A stretch of 64,000 nt of DNA, from assembly GCA_016758965.1 (NCBI GenBank), contig JAEPRB010000205.1, forward strand, positions 1 to 64,000, read 5' to 3'. The DNA comes from Circinella minor (Eukaryota > Mucoromycota > Mucoromycetes > Mucorales > Lichtheimiaceae). Below, in pieces: positions 25,993 through 38,997 of the stretch (the first letter of the stretch is position 1; each line of letters opens with the position of its first letter). The notes below the pieces were generated by a model. That model had not been told where the DNA came from. It saw nothing but the letters and a program-made list of their open reading frames with translations, and did no database searches. A program made the position numbers and the translations under genes.

Positions 25993-27752
25993 AAACGCAA
26001 GATTTTTGACCCACAATGCATGGAACGTAAAGTGCTTGAAGATCAAACGGTCACTAAATAACATAAAGTCCCGATATTATATAGCTAGTAAAAAATAAAA
26101 AATGTAAGGTTATAAAAAGCGCTATTAAATACAGCATAAATACAGTATACAGAATATTAATATGAATTTTGTTTTTTTTTGTAATATACTCCTCCCTCAT
26201 AATGCTGAGATAGTCTATTTACTGTAATTATTTTCTATCCATTATACTCAATAATAAATATTAAGCTATTGAACGACATATACTTGTTTATTTGCAAGAT
26301 AAATCATTTTCAGCTGGGAACTCAACTCACGATAATGGAGTTTACTAACTACGTATGAATTTTCTGATTTAATAATAAACAGGATTCAAAAAATATAGTC
26401 AGTTTAATGTTACGTAGTATGTAAGTCGTCAAAATAAAATCAATTAATAAGTCGACCGATTGAGATAGAAAAAAAATTACGTACATCTCTCTTGGCAAAC
26501 CTTTTGCAAGATGAAGGTATAAAAGAACAGCTCTTTTGAACTTTATTAAAAAGCAAATTAAGAGACTTATTCATTAAAAATCAAGTTTTACAAATTCTTA
26601 TTTTAGTGGTTGCCATGTATTAATATTGAAAGTTGTGTTTCTTAACAAATATCATAATTCCTTCGAAACGAGCACAAAACTATTGAACGCATTTGGTGGA
26701 CTCGGTAGTCCTCAATAAAGAAAAGAAAGAACAAAGTTATTTTTTTTGAGTATCTTGAAAGGGTGAGAAGCTCAATTGGATGATAGAGGCCGGAGGATCT
26801 GTAGTTTTGTTACAGCTTTAGAAAAAGTGTGGCGGGGGAAAATGATCGGTCAAACCATGAATAGAATTATCCGTGCGTACATAAGACAGACATGATATAT
26901 TCGGTATGTTTTATTTCCAGCATATAATGCTCTTAAAAGATGCTACTGTTTGAACTAAAAAAGAAGAAGAAAAAGGCCTGGCTTTATGTATTTCTTTTTC
27001 TTTTAAATTCTATACACAATGTACGTGAACACTTTCTTTTCCATACTATTTGAATAAACCAGTATATCACAAAATCAGATCGACAAAGAAAGCACTGAGA
27101 ACGGACATAATTGATATTGATAACACTCGAAAGCCGGTGTTCTCGATAGTGATGCGACCAGGACACTGATTTGTTTTTCACATACTACGTATGTTATTAC
27201 TACCAAGTTTTTAAAATATACTCCTCTACCTATATAAACTTCAGACAGTAAAAAATCAAATGATACTGTTTGTGGCATCTTCAATACCCAACACTGAGGT
27301 ATGTGTTATTAGATAGATGCTTTCGGTGACATAAGCTGTATTTTAATGAAGCATTATGCCAGACCATGTTAAATTATAATGTCCGTAGTAATGTCTACGA
27401 CTGTTTTTATGTTACTGTCATTAACTCATCATAAGATACACATATCAATTGATTATATTGACAAACTACGTCGTAGTTGTCAGAAAATAAATAATACAGA
27501 GCACATGTATATTATTTTCTCTTTTTTAGTTAGAGTAATTTTTTTTAAATTACATAAATAATTATTTAATCAACAATACATAATCATCTGCTACTATATT
27601 ATTCTCTACAGTTGATATTTTCAATTTAAAATTTATGTACATGAAAGCTTCTACACCTCTCTGTTGCTATATTAGAAATAAAACTATAAACTTTTATAAT
27701 TCTTTTTAGTTTAACACGCTGCTTTACCACAAACTTTGACGTTATACAATAA

Positions 27753-27793
<41 letters not shown>

Positions 27794-29143
27794 ATAAATA
27801 GCAACTAGTAAATAACTGATAAGTGTTGTAGCTGTAAAAGAAAAATAATACAATAGCAAATAATATACGTACTCACTCAAGATTTATAAAGGTTTTGAAA
27901 TATAATGTATTGATTATAAGAAGTAAAATAGTCACTTATTTACGTCATTCTTTCTATCACATATAATTCTTTGTTTTTTATGTAGTTAACTGTCAGAATG
28001 CATCAATTCAGTAAAATGTCAAACAGATAATAAATATGTTTAAACTAACAGTGAGTATAAACTTGAAAAGAGTACGTAATTGATTGAAAAAAAAATTATT
28101 ACTTTGTTACTAATAATAGTAGCAATGAGGAAATCCCAATTTTTCTTTAGTTGCATTGATGTTAATGACTTTTAGTACATACGTAAATAACGGGGGTATA
28201 CAAATATAGTTAGCGGTTGACACTTTCTACATACTAATTATGTGACGTATAAATAAAAGTGCTTTTGATATTATTCCCTAAAGTTATTATTATCCTTTGT
28301 TGTTTTTCCTTTGTTTGAAAAACCATTTGTATGTTTACTGAAAGAGTAAAAAGTAAAGAAGAAGCAATCAACAAATAAATCATACTATCCAGATAGTGGA
28401 GAAAGAACAAAAGATTAAAAAGAAACTAAAATCCAGGAAACAGCAAGCTGTAAAACGAGAAAAAGGTTAAATACAAAATCAAGTATTAGTAAAAAAAAGG
28501 AGACACAAGAAAAATGAAAAATTCCAGTGTGAATATTAATGTCGTATGGCACACGTTAATCCTTCATCTCAGATAATTCAAATATAAACTAAATATAAAA
28601 ACACTAAAATAATCTCACATCGGTTGCTATCTAAATACACAAATAATAAATCTACCACAATGACACCTTATAATAATATAATACAAACAAAGTAATCAAA
28701 CATAATTTATTTATTCATAATCACAATATACAATTTATCATAATATAACATCATCTACAAATACAGGAAAATACACATCTAAAACATATATATATAAAAC
28801 TTACTTGTAATAGAAATAATTATCTTTTGATCTTTTTATATCATATTATTTTTTATATAATAAAACACCTGAAAGATTCTCACAAGACCTATTCTGTTAT
28901 CATTTCTATTCTTACCTTATTTTCTTATTAATTCATATTCATAAATATCTCAATTAAGAGCATGAATATGCGATCAAATAATAAAAAGAAAAAAAAGAAA
29001 AAGTAAGAACTTAATACGTAGTGTAATAATAAAGAAGAGAAAAATGACTGAACAAGATAGAATAGTTTAAAGAAATAGATTACACTTACAATTACATAAA
29101 TATAAATAGAACAACTGGTCGTAAAAATGATTTAGTTGCTATC
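25993..29143. other. Gene-poor AT-rich region
   Basis: No gene could be supported. The minus-strand frame 27284-27075 has some coding character (MPQTVSFDFLLSEVYIG) and may be a relic. Much of 28,300-29,100 is A-rich with no structure. It includes the 38-base A run at 27,754. Confidence 0.45.
27754..27791. repeat. Poly(A) tract, 38 bases
   Basis: An uninterrupted run of A, the longest homopolymer in the window. It could be a nucleosome-excluding tract or the tail of an old retro-insertion. No coding relic is seen beside it. Confidence 0.9.
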
Positions 29144-29665
29144 ATGTCTATCAGCATCGATGGTCTGATTGGTGCTTATGCTGCTGTATTCTTAAATGAA
29201 AATATGGGTAATATCAAAGGTGGAAGTGATGGTACTGGTCATGGATCATTTAAATTTGAGCTTATGGTAAGAAGATTACTTGTATCTGAATAATGTAGTT
29301 CAATGCATGCGTATATGCTGAAGATAGTTATTTATATACAGGGTGCTATCCATATACTACAAACATGTAGAAAAGGACAAGCGATTACCATTATTACAAA
29401 AAGCCAAGGTTTATTCCATTGTACGTTATAAATGACGACACATAGCTCATAAATAAAAACAACCATACGTATTTTATTTATGGACTAATAAAACATTTAT
29501 TATGACAGTTTTAAATAATGACACTACGGGTGTACCGGACGGCATCATGAATATAGCTATCATTAGCCCTCTAAAAAGTCAAGTAAGAGAAATAATAACA
29601 GTAAAGCAATTATCAGTGAGTTCAGTTTTGGTAAAGAATAATACCAAAAAGTAATAAATTACCTG

Positions 29666-29697
<32 letters not shown>

Positions 29698-30105
29698 ATT
29701 TGTATTTTGAGTACTAATAAATTTCTTTCTTGATAAAAAGCTCAACGATAGAACATGTCCAAAAAAAGAGAAAGAAATGTTTAAAAAAGCGCACCGACTT
29801 TCCAAAGAGGAGCGACTTCGCCGGTATGTATTGATATATTTACTATCGTATCATCCGTTTACCATATATTTCACTAAGTGGCATTCGTATTTTTAATATA
29901 TAATACATAAAGGGGGGAACTATACTTTGAAGAATTGAATAAGCAAAAAAAAATTCACAGGCAAAAAAAACAGCAACAGAAACAAAGACTATCTGTAATT
30001 TATGTCGATATAACCGATCTTATCCAACTGACTCGACCAGTCGAATACTATCACAACCTTCATCGTATGACATTTTTAAGCAGGAACAAAAACGAGAAGA
30101 GATAA
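29144..30105 (+). CDS. RNase H-like fold protein with altered active site, 183 aa
   Basis: Five short exons: 29144-29266, 29342-29420, 29509-29582, 29741-29823 and 29913-30105 (552 nt, all GT-AG, all phases agree), closing on TAA. The reading is absent from any long single frame. Residues 1-70 fit an RNase H core: strand MSISIDG with Asp6, IGAYAAVFLNE, FELMGAIHILQ with Glu39, and ITIITKSQGLFHFL. The spacing from Glu39 to residue 61 is 22, as from Glu48 to Asp70 of RNase HI, but residue 61 is Lys where the catalytic Asp stands. The second half is unlike RNase H and very basic (KEKEMFKKAHRLSKEERLRR). The frame is open upstream of ATG 29144, so another exon may be missing. It may be a domesticated retroelement domain or a decaying copy. 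Confidence 0.5.
29666..29692. repeat. Poly(T) tract, 27 bases
   Basis: An uninterrupted T run inside intron 3 of the RNase H-like gene model, about 48 bases before the acceptor. Confidence 0.9.
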
Positions 30106-33100
30106 AAGTTTTTTGTAAACTTACAGTAATTGAGTACATTGTTTTATATGATGACAAAAATAAAACTCTCCTGTTTATTATGTAATTTCAAAATATATAC
30201 GTAAAAATCATTTCAGTTTATGAAAAAGAACAAAGGTTTCAAAAGTAATAAATAATGTACACATTGTATTGCTATGCTATACTATGCAGCTAATTTATTT
30301 TATTTTTATTACAATAAAATACGTAATAATATAAAAAGACCATGACAAAGTTTGAGTCGAAACTCAAGCAAAAGCAAACTGAACCCACATTAGTTTTTAC
30401 AAGTTGAAATTCTATATACTTGTTTTTTTTTCGTCTTTGCGTATATCAAAGTACAATCAATCATATTTAATAAGCTTTCTATTACGTATAAGATTTTAGC
30501 TTTCAAATTTGTGTTGTTATCATACTTTTAATCTTATTGCTACGTATATTGTTACTTTTAAAAAAACCTATTATAAACTTATTGTCACTCTTTTTTTTTT
30601 TCTTAGGTTATCAAATACCTATTAATAAAAATAACAATTTTATACGATTGCACACATAATGTTTGCTATCATAATAATAATATAATATAATACGTATAAT
30701 TAAATGATCACCCCTTTACCGATCATAAGTAGCGATAATAATGAAAGGGCAGGAGAATGTATTAGATGGGGTTACAGAGATCGACAACGAATTTTTATTT
30801 TGTGACAGAAGTCGTGTGAAGTTTCCGTTTTTGAAAAAAGAAATAACTTTGCTACAAGACAACTGATACAAAAAAAAAAATAGCAGCCTCACATGCTGTT
30901 CATTAAGAAATTTGTGTTACATAAAATAAAAAGCAAAAGCATTAGACTTACAGCTTCTATACAATACAAAACAAATATAGTTAACGTGCACATTACAAAA
31001 TAGAAATACATATATTGTATACTTGAATACTTTCTGGATAGTACGTAATTATTTGTAATGATAATACGTAATAATAATTAATTGCCATAAAAAAATTGAG
31101 TCTACTTATAGAATAATATAGTATAACAACAACATATACGTACTAAGAAAAAATTAATCGGTAAGCTCGGCACGATGATTCCGTTTGTTCATTTACATGA
31201 TTGCCAAGCATATATGTTATTTAAACATACAATTAGGGAGTAATATACAATGATAAATAGTTTTTAAAGTTATTGATGTAACGCAAAATGGAAAATTCGT
31301 TCATGATGCCATCGTTTGTTATGCTAATAGTAGTAGCACCTCAATGCTGTTTTCTTCTTTCTCTTTGGCTTTTATTAAAGAATATCAAAAAAAAAGGGAG
31401 AGCGGGACATTTGGTTCAAAGGGGCTTGTAATGATTATTTTTGTTATAGTTGTTGTTATATATAACTTTTACTTTATATATATTTGATTTGCTAGTATCA
31501 TAATAGTAAATATTATTATTTAATGAAAAAAAAAGGGTTATTACATATAAAAATATAGTAACACCACTTGATTTTCTTTAAATTACATTTACTTTTTAAA
31601 TGACGCGTAAAATAAGGAAAAGGAGTCAATAATTGTCAAGTTCATAAATTTCCCAGCATGAACAACAAACAAACATATATTGCGTACCATAGTAGTGGAA
31701 CCAAATATACTTTGTTCCGAACACTGTAAGCTTAATAAGAAGTTACTCCTGCCTTATTTATATATTACAGTATAGGGACGCCACCCATTGTCGGAGGTGA
31801 TACATTTAGCCCCTCAAACTACCAAACACCAAGCAGACATCAATCATTTGCTTACCAAAAAAAATAAGCTCCTTTTCCATCAGTTATTGTTGCCTAGGAA
31901 ATATACATATGAGTAATATTAATAGTACTAGTAGTTAGAAGTCAAACCGTGAAAGTTTACGTAAGTTTTTTTTAATTCATTATATTGTCAAAACATAAAG
32001 CACAATGCTTTTATTTTGCTCTCCTCGTTCTTTGAACTTTTACCCATTCTGATTATATTTCCCCTTTCATATGGTCCTCAATTATTTCAAGTACGTACTT
32101 TTTTTTCTCTCCTCCTCATGAGGGAAGTACAAGCGAATATTTTCATACCTTATGACTTATTATTATGACGTAAATTCCTTTTAATTCAGTAATAGTTTTA
32201 TGTAAAAAAGGAAAAGTGACGATATGTGCAATAGTATTATACTTTTTTAAAACAGAGAATTAGATACGTAAAAAAAAACTACCAAAGAAAAAGCATTTCA
32301 CCAAAAGTACCCCTTCCACTCTTATTGACATGTCGCATTTAGTAATAAGAGCAGTATTTGCTAGCTATAAAATTCGATATTGGACCGAATCAAAGAAAAT
32401 CAAGTAAATACCTCCTTATTTTTTCTTTTATTTCTGTTTGAATTGGTGGCTACAAGTGGCTCCTTCTCACAAAAAAAAACCCCAACTGTTAACATTGTTT
32501 TCTTTTAAACAAAGCTATCGTCATTGTAAAAAAAAAAATCAAGCTCTCTCCCCTTTCTCTCCCTTTCATCGTTTATGTTATAAATTCGTCATTTGAGCCA
32601 TTCTCTTTTTTAACCACAAGATTTTCTTTTCTTTTTTTCAATTTGTGAACCCCTTATTTTCTCAGCAAATCATCCCACCCCCTCCTTTTCTCACCCCCAA
32701 AAATAGTAAATGTAATACCCCCTTGTTTTAGTTTCTCGCGTCAATTGCTTGAATAGCATAATAATAAACACGCAATGTATGGATAATATTTGTTTACAAA
32801 ACATATGTAACAAGCATTAATGTTTTTTTTATTTCTAATGTATATACGTAAATATTTATGAATACCTCATTTCGGATGGATATTGTTATTAGTATAGTAG
32901 TAGCGTCACCATTATATTGTTACTTGTATTATTATTATTATCAATTTATTATTATTATTATTATTATTGTGATTAGTGATTATAAAATTGTTCTAGGCTT
33001 TCATCTTGACATTATCATGCGCTTTATAATATAACTTTTACTATAATAATAACAATACTCAATTTTTTTTCAAAGTCTCATCATACTCTTGACAGATCAA

Positions 33101-34347
33101 CGATCGCCTCCCCCTTCTTTATCTTTATTATTTTCTTTAAACTCCTCGATAAATCCTCTTACTCCTCGTATTATCCCCCACTTTAATTTTTTTTCTTTTC
33201 CCCCCTCTCTTGTCCTTGCAGTTTTTCCATCATAGTACAGTTGATGTTTATTGTCTATATATATCCGCTCCACTTGTTTATATTTTCCTGATCTGTTTTC
33301 TTAAATGACTGTGCTGAGCGAATGGAAAAAAAAAACGCCTCCTTAGCCTTCATGTGTTTTTTATTTTGTTCTTGCTAGGTAAAAAAAAAATAACTCTACC
33401 AACTTGGATTTCTTAAAGAAAATTGCTGGAATTTTTTTTTTACACGGATTGTGTATGCGCGAGTGGTATAGCTGATATAATCATATTATTATCATCAGCT
33501 TGTTTCTATCTCTCTTGAAAACTCTCATGTGTTCCATCTCTTTTTTTTTTCTCTCCGCCCTAGTTTCCTCGCTCTCTAATATTATATATATACATATATA
33601 TTTTTACATAAAGCTTTCCCTTTTCTCACCTCTCCCCTTTTCCTCCTCAAGATCACACGCTTACATACATTTCAATAGTACACTACTCAATTGCCTTTTT
33701 ATTTGGTTCTCGATTAAAAAAAATATTGGGGAAACTACTTGACAACGGGAAAATCATTTTCTCTTTATATCCTATATAATAAGTCATAATAAGGAACTCC
33801 CTGTGACGTTATATTTGTCAATCATACATCTTGCACGCACAAAAAAAAAATTATTTAAAAAGCATCCTCGAATTGTTTTCCAAATTCATCTTCACTTTTT
33901 TTTTTCTTTTTTTTTCCTTCTAAATTTTTTTTTTCTGTCACCAATAATAATAACGCAAACATTTAGTATTGTTATTTCACACACATACTAAACATAACTT
34001 TTTCACATCCTTTTTTTTTCATTATTATCATCAACCCACATCATATCACGACATAAAAAAAAGTATTCTTATTGTTTTATTTTTAGCATCAATCATTTAC
34101 TCTGCATTCAAAAAAAAAAAAAAAAAAACAAAGGTAAATTGGATCATCCTATCATATTAACAACTTGATTCACATTATTATCATTTATTTATTTGTTGTT
34201 AATGAATTGATTGTAAATAATTATATAGTTCTCACACTTAAAACTAAAGAGTGATCTACATACTTACCCTATCAGTCATTAAAAAACCCGAAAAGAAGTA
34301 CATAACATTCATATTTTTACGTGACTTATATTACATATTTAATACGA
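30106..34347. other. Gene desert and long pyrimidine-rich upstream region
   Basis: From 30.1 to 32 kb the sequence is AT-rich without coding character. From about 32.4 kb to the CP2 start the plus strand becomes markedly T/C-rich, with CTCTCTCC, CCCCTT and long T runs, and an (ATT)n tract at about 32,947-32,969. That style matches leaders of genes in this window, so a long 5' leader or distal promoter of the CP2 gene is likely. No ORF is supported. Confidence 0.45.
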
Positions 34348-37116
34348 ATGATGATCCAGTCACAGCAACAACAGCAAAATCCTCAGCAACAGCACCAGCA
34401 ACAACAACAACAAAAGCTTTACCATAACCGGGCTGTCTCACTTAACTATCCACTATCAACAAACAGTATACTAGATCGACCACCGCCACCACCATCATCA
34501 TGGAGACCTCATGCAACTACACCTCCGATGCTTCCTGCTATGGCTTATGGATGTATGTTGAACGATGGTTGGAACAGCCCACAAGAGTATCTTTCTAGTT
34601 CAAGCACTGGTAGCTCTTCAAGTAGTAGTAGTAATAATGGGAGCACTTCCGCCACCGCAACAATGACACCATCACCTGTAGATATGGTCCTTCTACATCC
34701 CGTTCAAAATGAAACAGAAACTAACACTTCTACTACGAATAGCACTAACATCAACAATAATGATAACACAGGAACCACGACAACATCACCTTCGGTTGAA
34801 ATGTAAGGCTTTTTTTTTTATTTTCTTGTTCAACATATCAATGTTACACAATACTCACACTTCAAAACACATGTAAAAAAAAAACTAAACTTTATATTAT
34901 TATATTATACACAGCCCTGAAAGTTTAAGGATTACTGGAATACTAGCTGGTAAAGTATTATTATTACACCTTCTTCATTATCATCTTAGTCACACCCCTT
35001 TATATACACACGTTATCCCGATTATACCCCCAAAAAAATAGCATACCTAGATTTCTTTACTTCCCCTCCCTCATCAATACACAAGTCTAACAATAGCAAC
35101 ATGCTGATTTTCTTTCTTCTTGTAAAATGTAATAGCCCCTACTGCCATTTCACCAAAAACTGATGACGCTTTAATTACGTATTTAAATCGTGGACAACTT
35201 TATGCAATTGATTTAAAAGATTCACAAGCAGAAAGTGAAGGAAACAATACGATGATTACTACTACTATTTCAATTACATTTCATGAAAAATCACATCGGC
35301 AAGTGGCTAATAATTATTGGAAATTTTGGTTAAGTCAGCAACGATCGTCTGATGCACGAGCCATAAGCATTGGTAAGATTTTTAATTATATAGTGCTCTT
35401 TAAAGCCGACCAATACAATTATTAAAAAAAGAGAGACAGAAAGATAAAAAGGGGGGCGGAGCGAAGGAGAGGAAATTACAATTGGGTTGTTTAAATTTTA
35501 ACTTAATTATCAACCATCCTCCCATTATCTAATCTCTTCTGCACTCTTTTATAGATGATGCTCATTGTAACGGTGTTGTCAATGTACGATTTTCAGCTTT
35601 TGATCGAATTACTTTTGATTGGGATGCTCATCAAGGTTCTAGAATTCATGTCCGTTTTCATTGTTTATCAACAGATTTTTCACGAATTAAAGGTGTGAAG
35701 GGTATCCCACTTCGAATTCATATTCAACATCATATTCCATCATTATCATCACCATCTTCATCAACAAGTTATCCTGGAGGAGAAATTAATTCTTCTTCAA
35801 CATGGGATTATGTTGAAGAATCATTTTGTAAAATTAAATTGTTCCGAGATAAAGGCGCTGAGCGCAAAAACAAGGACAATTCAAAACAATATATGAAGCA
35901 CTGTCAGAAAATGCAAGGTATGTAAGCTTTTTTTTTTTTTTTGAAATTGTGTTGTCTATTATACATAATAAAAACTATATTTAATAACTATGTATTATTA
36001 TTTTTAGAAAATGCAAAAGGCGAACAACAAAAAAACCTCATGGAACTTATGTATGATCTTCAAAAACCGTTTAGTGTTTTTGACGTGATTCCTCAATCAC
36101 CACCACTTAAACATTTGGATGATTTATCAGCTTGTACTAGTAGTGGAGAATTTGAAGAATTATCTCGTGATTTTTTCTCGGCTGGTGGTATTGTTAGTAG
36201 CAACGGTGGCATGATGAGTTATAATAATAATCATAAACGTAATCGAGTTATGACTGCTCCATCAGCTTTATTTCATGGACAACAACCCCAGCCCCCATCA
36301 GCATTTTGCGCACCATTTCCAACTACTACGTTTACCACGCCTTCACCATGGTCTTCATTTACAACATCTCCCATAGGAGCAGCTACAACATCAGCAACAA
36401 CAGCAACTACTACTGGTGGTTATTTTTATACTGACTCACCTACAAGTGTATACAATCCATCATCCGCCGTATCGACTCCATTTGATGGTTATCCAACAAG
36501 TGAACATCATAGTAATAAAGAAATAATGTTACCTCCGACAGCACAGACAATGCCAATTTCATCACCATTACCACCTGTAACCTCAACATCCAGTTGTCTT
36601 TATAATACTAATAGCAATAATAACAATAGTACTACTTCAACAACAATGACATCAATGCCTCCACCGCCACTAGTTTATCATAATTCAAAAAAGAGAGCAC
36701 GTGAACCTACAACTGAAGGAATTCAACAACCATTACCACAACATCATTCAGCAGCAACACCTCCAGCTTTAGGAAAACGAATTTCTATTCGAACTAGTGA
36801 TGATGCTGAACCACAAATAATTGAACTTCAAGAATTTACCTCACATGAACTTAAAGTCAAACTTTGTACAGTATTATCTCTCCATCCCGACCAAGTTAGT
36901 CATATTGTATGGCGACCCAAAGACAAATCTACTACTTTTAATAATAATAACAGTAATAACAATACATCATCACCACGTAAAAAATCAAATAGTCAAAAAA
37001 TTTTTATTACCATGGATGACGATTTTATTACACAAGATTTGTTGTCATGGCAACAGCCTTCTGCTACTTGGGAGATCAAATCAGATGGCACCGTTCGTAT
37101 TATTCTCGAAAATTAA
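34348..37116 (+). CDS. CP2/grainyhead-family transcription factor, 732 aa
   Basis: Five exons: 34348-34802, 34915-34949, 35136-35372, 35555-35917 and 36008-37116 (2,199 nt). The N-terminus is Gln-, Ser- and Thr-rich. From about 165 to 365 lies the CP2 DNA-binding domain: YLNRGQLYAIDL, ISITFHEKSHRQVANNYWKF, NGVVNVRFSAFDRITFDWD, and the family hallmark near its end, WDYVEESFCKIKLFRDKGAE. After a long low-complexity stretch, the last 120 residues (LKVKLCTVLSLHPDQVSHIV ... FITMDDDFITQDLLSWQ) match the position and style of the C-terminal dimerisation domain. Grainyhead-like factors control epidermal barrier genes in animals and cell-wall and spore-separation genes in filamentous fungi. The start is the first of two adjacent ATGs before the Gln run. 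Confidence 0.93.
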
Positions 37117-37926
37117 AAACAAATATACATACTTCATTACTCATCATCAAATGAACCCCCTCCCCTCCAAAAAAAAAATCATCATACTTCTTCTTCATCA
37201 GCATATTTTTTTTATTTTTATTTTTCATATTCAACATTTTTTTCACATATACATATATATTATATCTCTCCTACTCTATTAACTACTTTTTCATCTAAGC
37301 GTATTTTATGCTTTTTTTTTCTATTCTTTTTTCTTCCAACGTTATGCACTCATTTCATACCATCAAAAACTCGCTCTCTGTTCTTCATAATTCCCCCCCT
37401 TCCCCTTTTAACATCAATTTCCGTTTTATTTTATTCCATCAATCAACAAATTTATTAACAATTTCTCTCCCCTATTATTTTCTCATGCGTAGTAGCAGGA
37501 GTAGTTAAGAATTACTTTTATTATATTTTTTTTTATGTTGCTCCAATTTTTTCTTATTTGCGTATAAAAAGTTTTTTTATTTTTACTTTTCTCTTTCTTA
37601 TTTAAATAATCGTTATATGTATACAGCAAAAAAAGGAAAAAAAAATACAAAAATAAGTATTATACGTAATAATGTAGTATATTATTAAATACATTCAAAT
37701 AACGTAAGAATACGTCTAGGTTATTAGATCTACAATAACTTACTATATAAAAATAACTACGTACGTATCAGAAGATATATGACGAAATAGCATAATATAG
37801 CCCGGTATGATATTGAACCTTACGTTATTCTTACCTATGTATGTCTCCATATCCACACAGTGCTATAATGTGTAGTGTGTGATAATAAGTCTTATGCAAA
37901 ATTTTCATCAGTACACTTCATATATA

Positions 37927-37984
37927 TTTTTGCACACTTCTTGGCCTAAATCCCACCTGTGCAAAAAGCGGGGGCTCGATTGTA
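37927..37984. repeat. Repeat-element terminus, copy A
   Basis: It begins TTTTTGCAC, contains CTTGGCC and CACCTGTGCAAAAA, and ends near GATTGTA. The same order of words recurs at 55,379. The ends TTTTTGCAC and GTGCAAAAA are inverted copies. Confidence 0.5.
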
Positions 37985-38421
37985 TTTTGTTTTCGTTTTT
38001 CTATTCATTGAAATAGTAATAACCCAACAAATATTATGATTTAACTATATCTAATTCCTATACGTGGAATACAATAAGATGTTTACAGTATTTAGGAATT
38101 CAATTTAATAAAATGGACTTGATCTTTGTTTGCGACCTAAGAAAATTAGATAGTAGTTACTTGTAGTTTGCGATGAAAGGCATGATAAAAATCATTATAA
38201 TTACCTTCGTATATATTATATCTTTTAGCACGGTTCTTATTTGATAAAAAAAACGTTCACTTGTGTGCATCTTTTTTTTTTATAAAAAAGAAAGCTTTAG
38301 AACAGTAATATGCATAAAAAAACATGTAATAAACTATAATACTGATGGTGAATGCTGGAATAGGTGGGAAAAAAATATTCTCTTATAGCTGTTTTTTATT
38401 ATCAACATATCAATACTATAG

Positions 38422-38451
38422 AATCTCGATTTACAAAGCTAGATCGAGATT
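38422..38451. repeat. Inverted repeat, 9-base arms
   Basis: AATCTCGAT, a 12-base loop, then ATCGAGATT, a perfect stem. It may belong to the same relic as the repeat at 37.9 kb. Confidence 0.6.
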
Positions 38452-38997
38452 GTTACAGAAATCGGGCCAAGTGCAGAATGTTGCAACATCATGAGATTTA
38501 TTTAGATCGGTCACTTTTCTATTACCCTGACTCCTGATATATTCCCCAGTAATATATATAACATTATATCTTCTACCCGATTTATATAACCAACGGCTGT
38601 AAATTAAAAAGAATACATTAAAAGTCTATAATTGAACATCACAAGGATATCTCATTTTCTTGATTTTTTTTTATACATTGAAGACTATTATAAAAAAAAT
38701 TCAATAGCGAGGGCAAAATGGTAAGATGGTTTGTATACAAAGGAGAAGAAGGGGAAGGGAGAGGAAAAGATGAGAAGAAAGTTAATAGCTTGTATTTTTG
38801 TGTATTGTATATGTTTATGTTTATATATCTACTAAGTGGACGAATAATAGTATTGTGCACTAATATAATTCTACTGTTACTGTTTAGATTAAAAAAAGAG
38901 AAAGGAAAACAGCAATTGTTATGGTTATGGGGGAAGACTATCAAACTAGACTTCATATAAATACTTCTAAAAACGTAATTCGTATCGACAAAATAAA

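Larger units (their letters stand above)
37117..38997. other. Intergenic with repeat-like inverted sequences
   Basis: CP2 3' flank (T/C-rich to about 37.6 kb), then AT-rich sequence. It contains a TTTTTGCAC/GTGCAAAAA inverted repeat at 37,927-37,967 that has a relative at 55.4 kb, and a 9-base-arm hairpin at 38,422-38,451. Together these suggest a small transposon relic. No gene. Confidence 0.5.

Noticed and set aside
27626..27880. Minus-strand frame with a Phe run
   Set aside because: It is produced by the 38-base A tract read in reverse.
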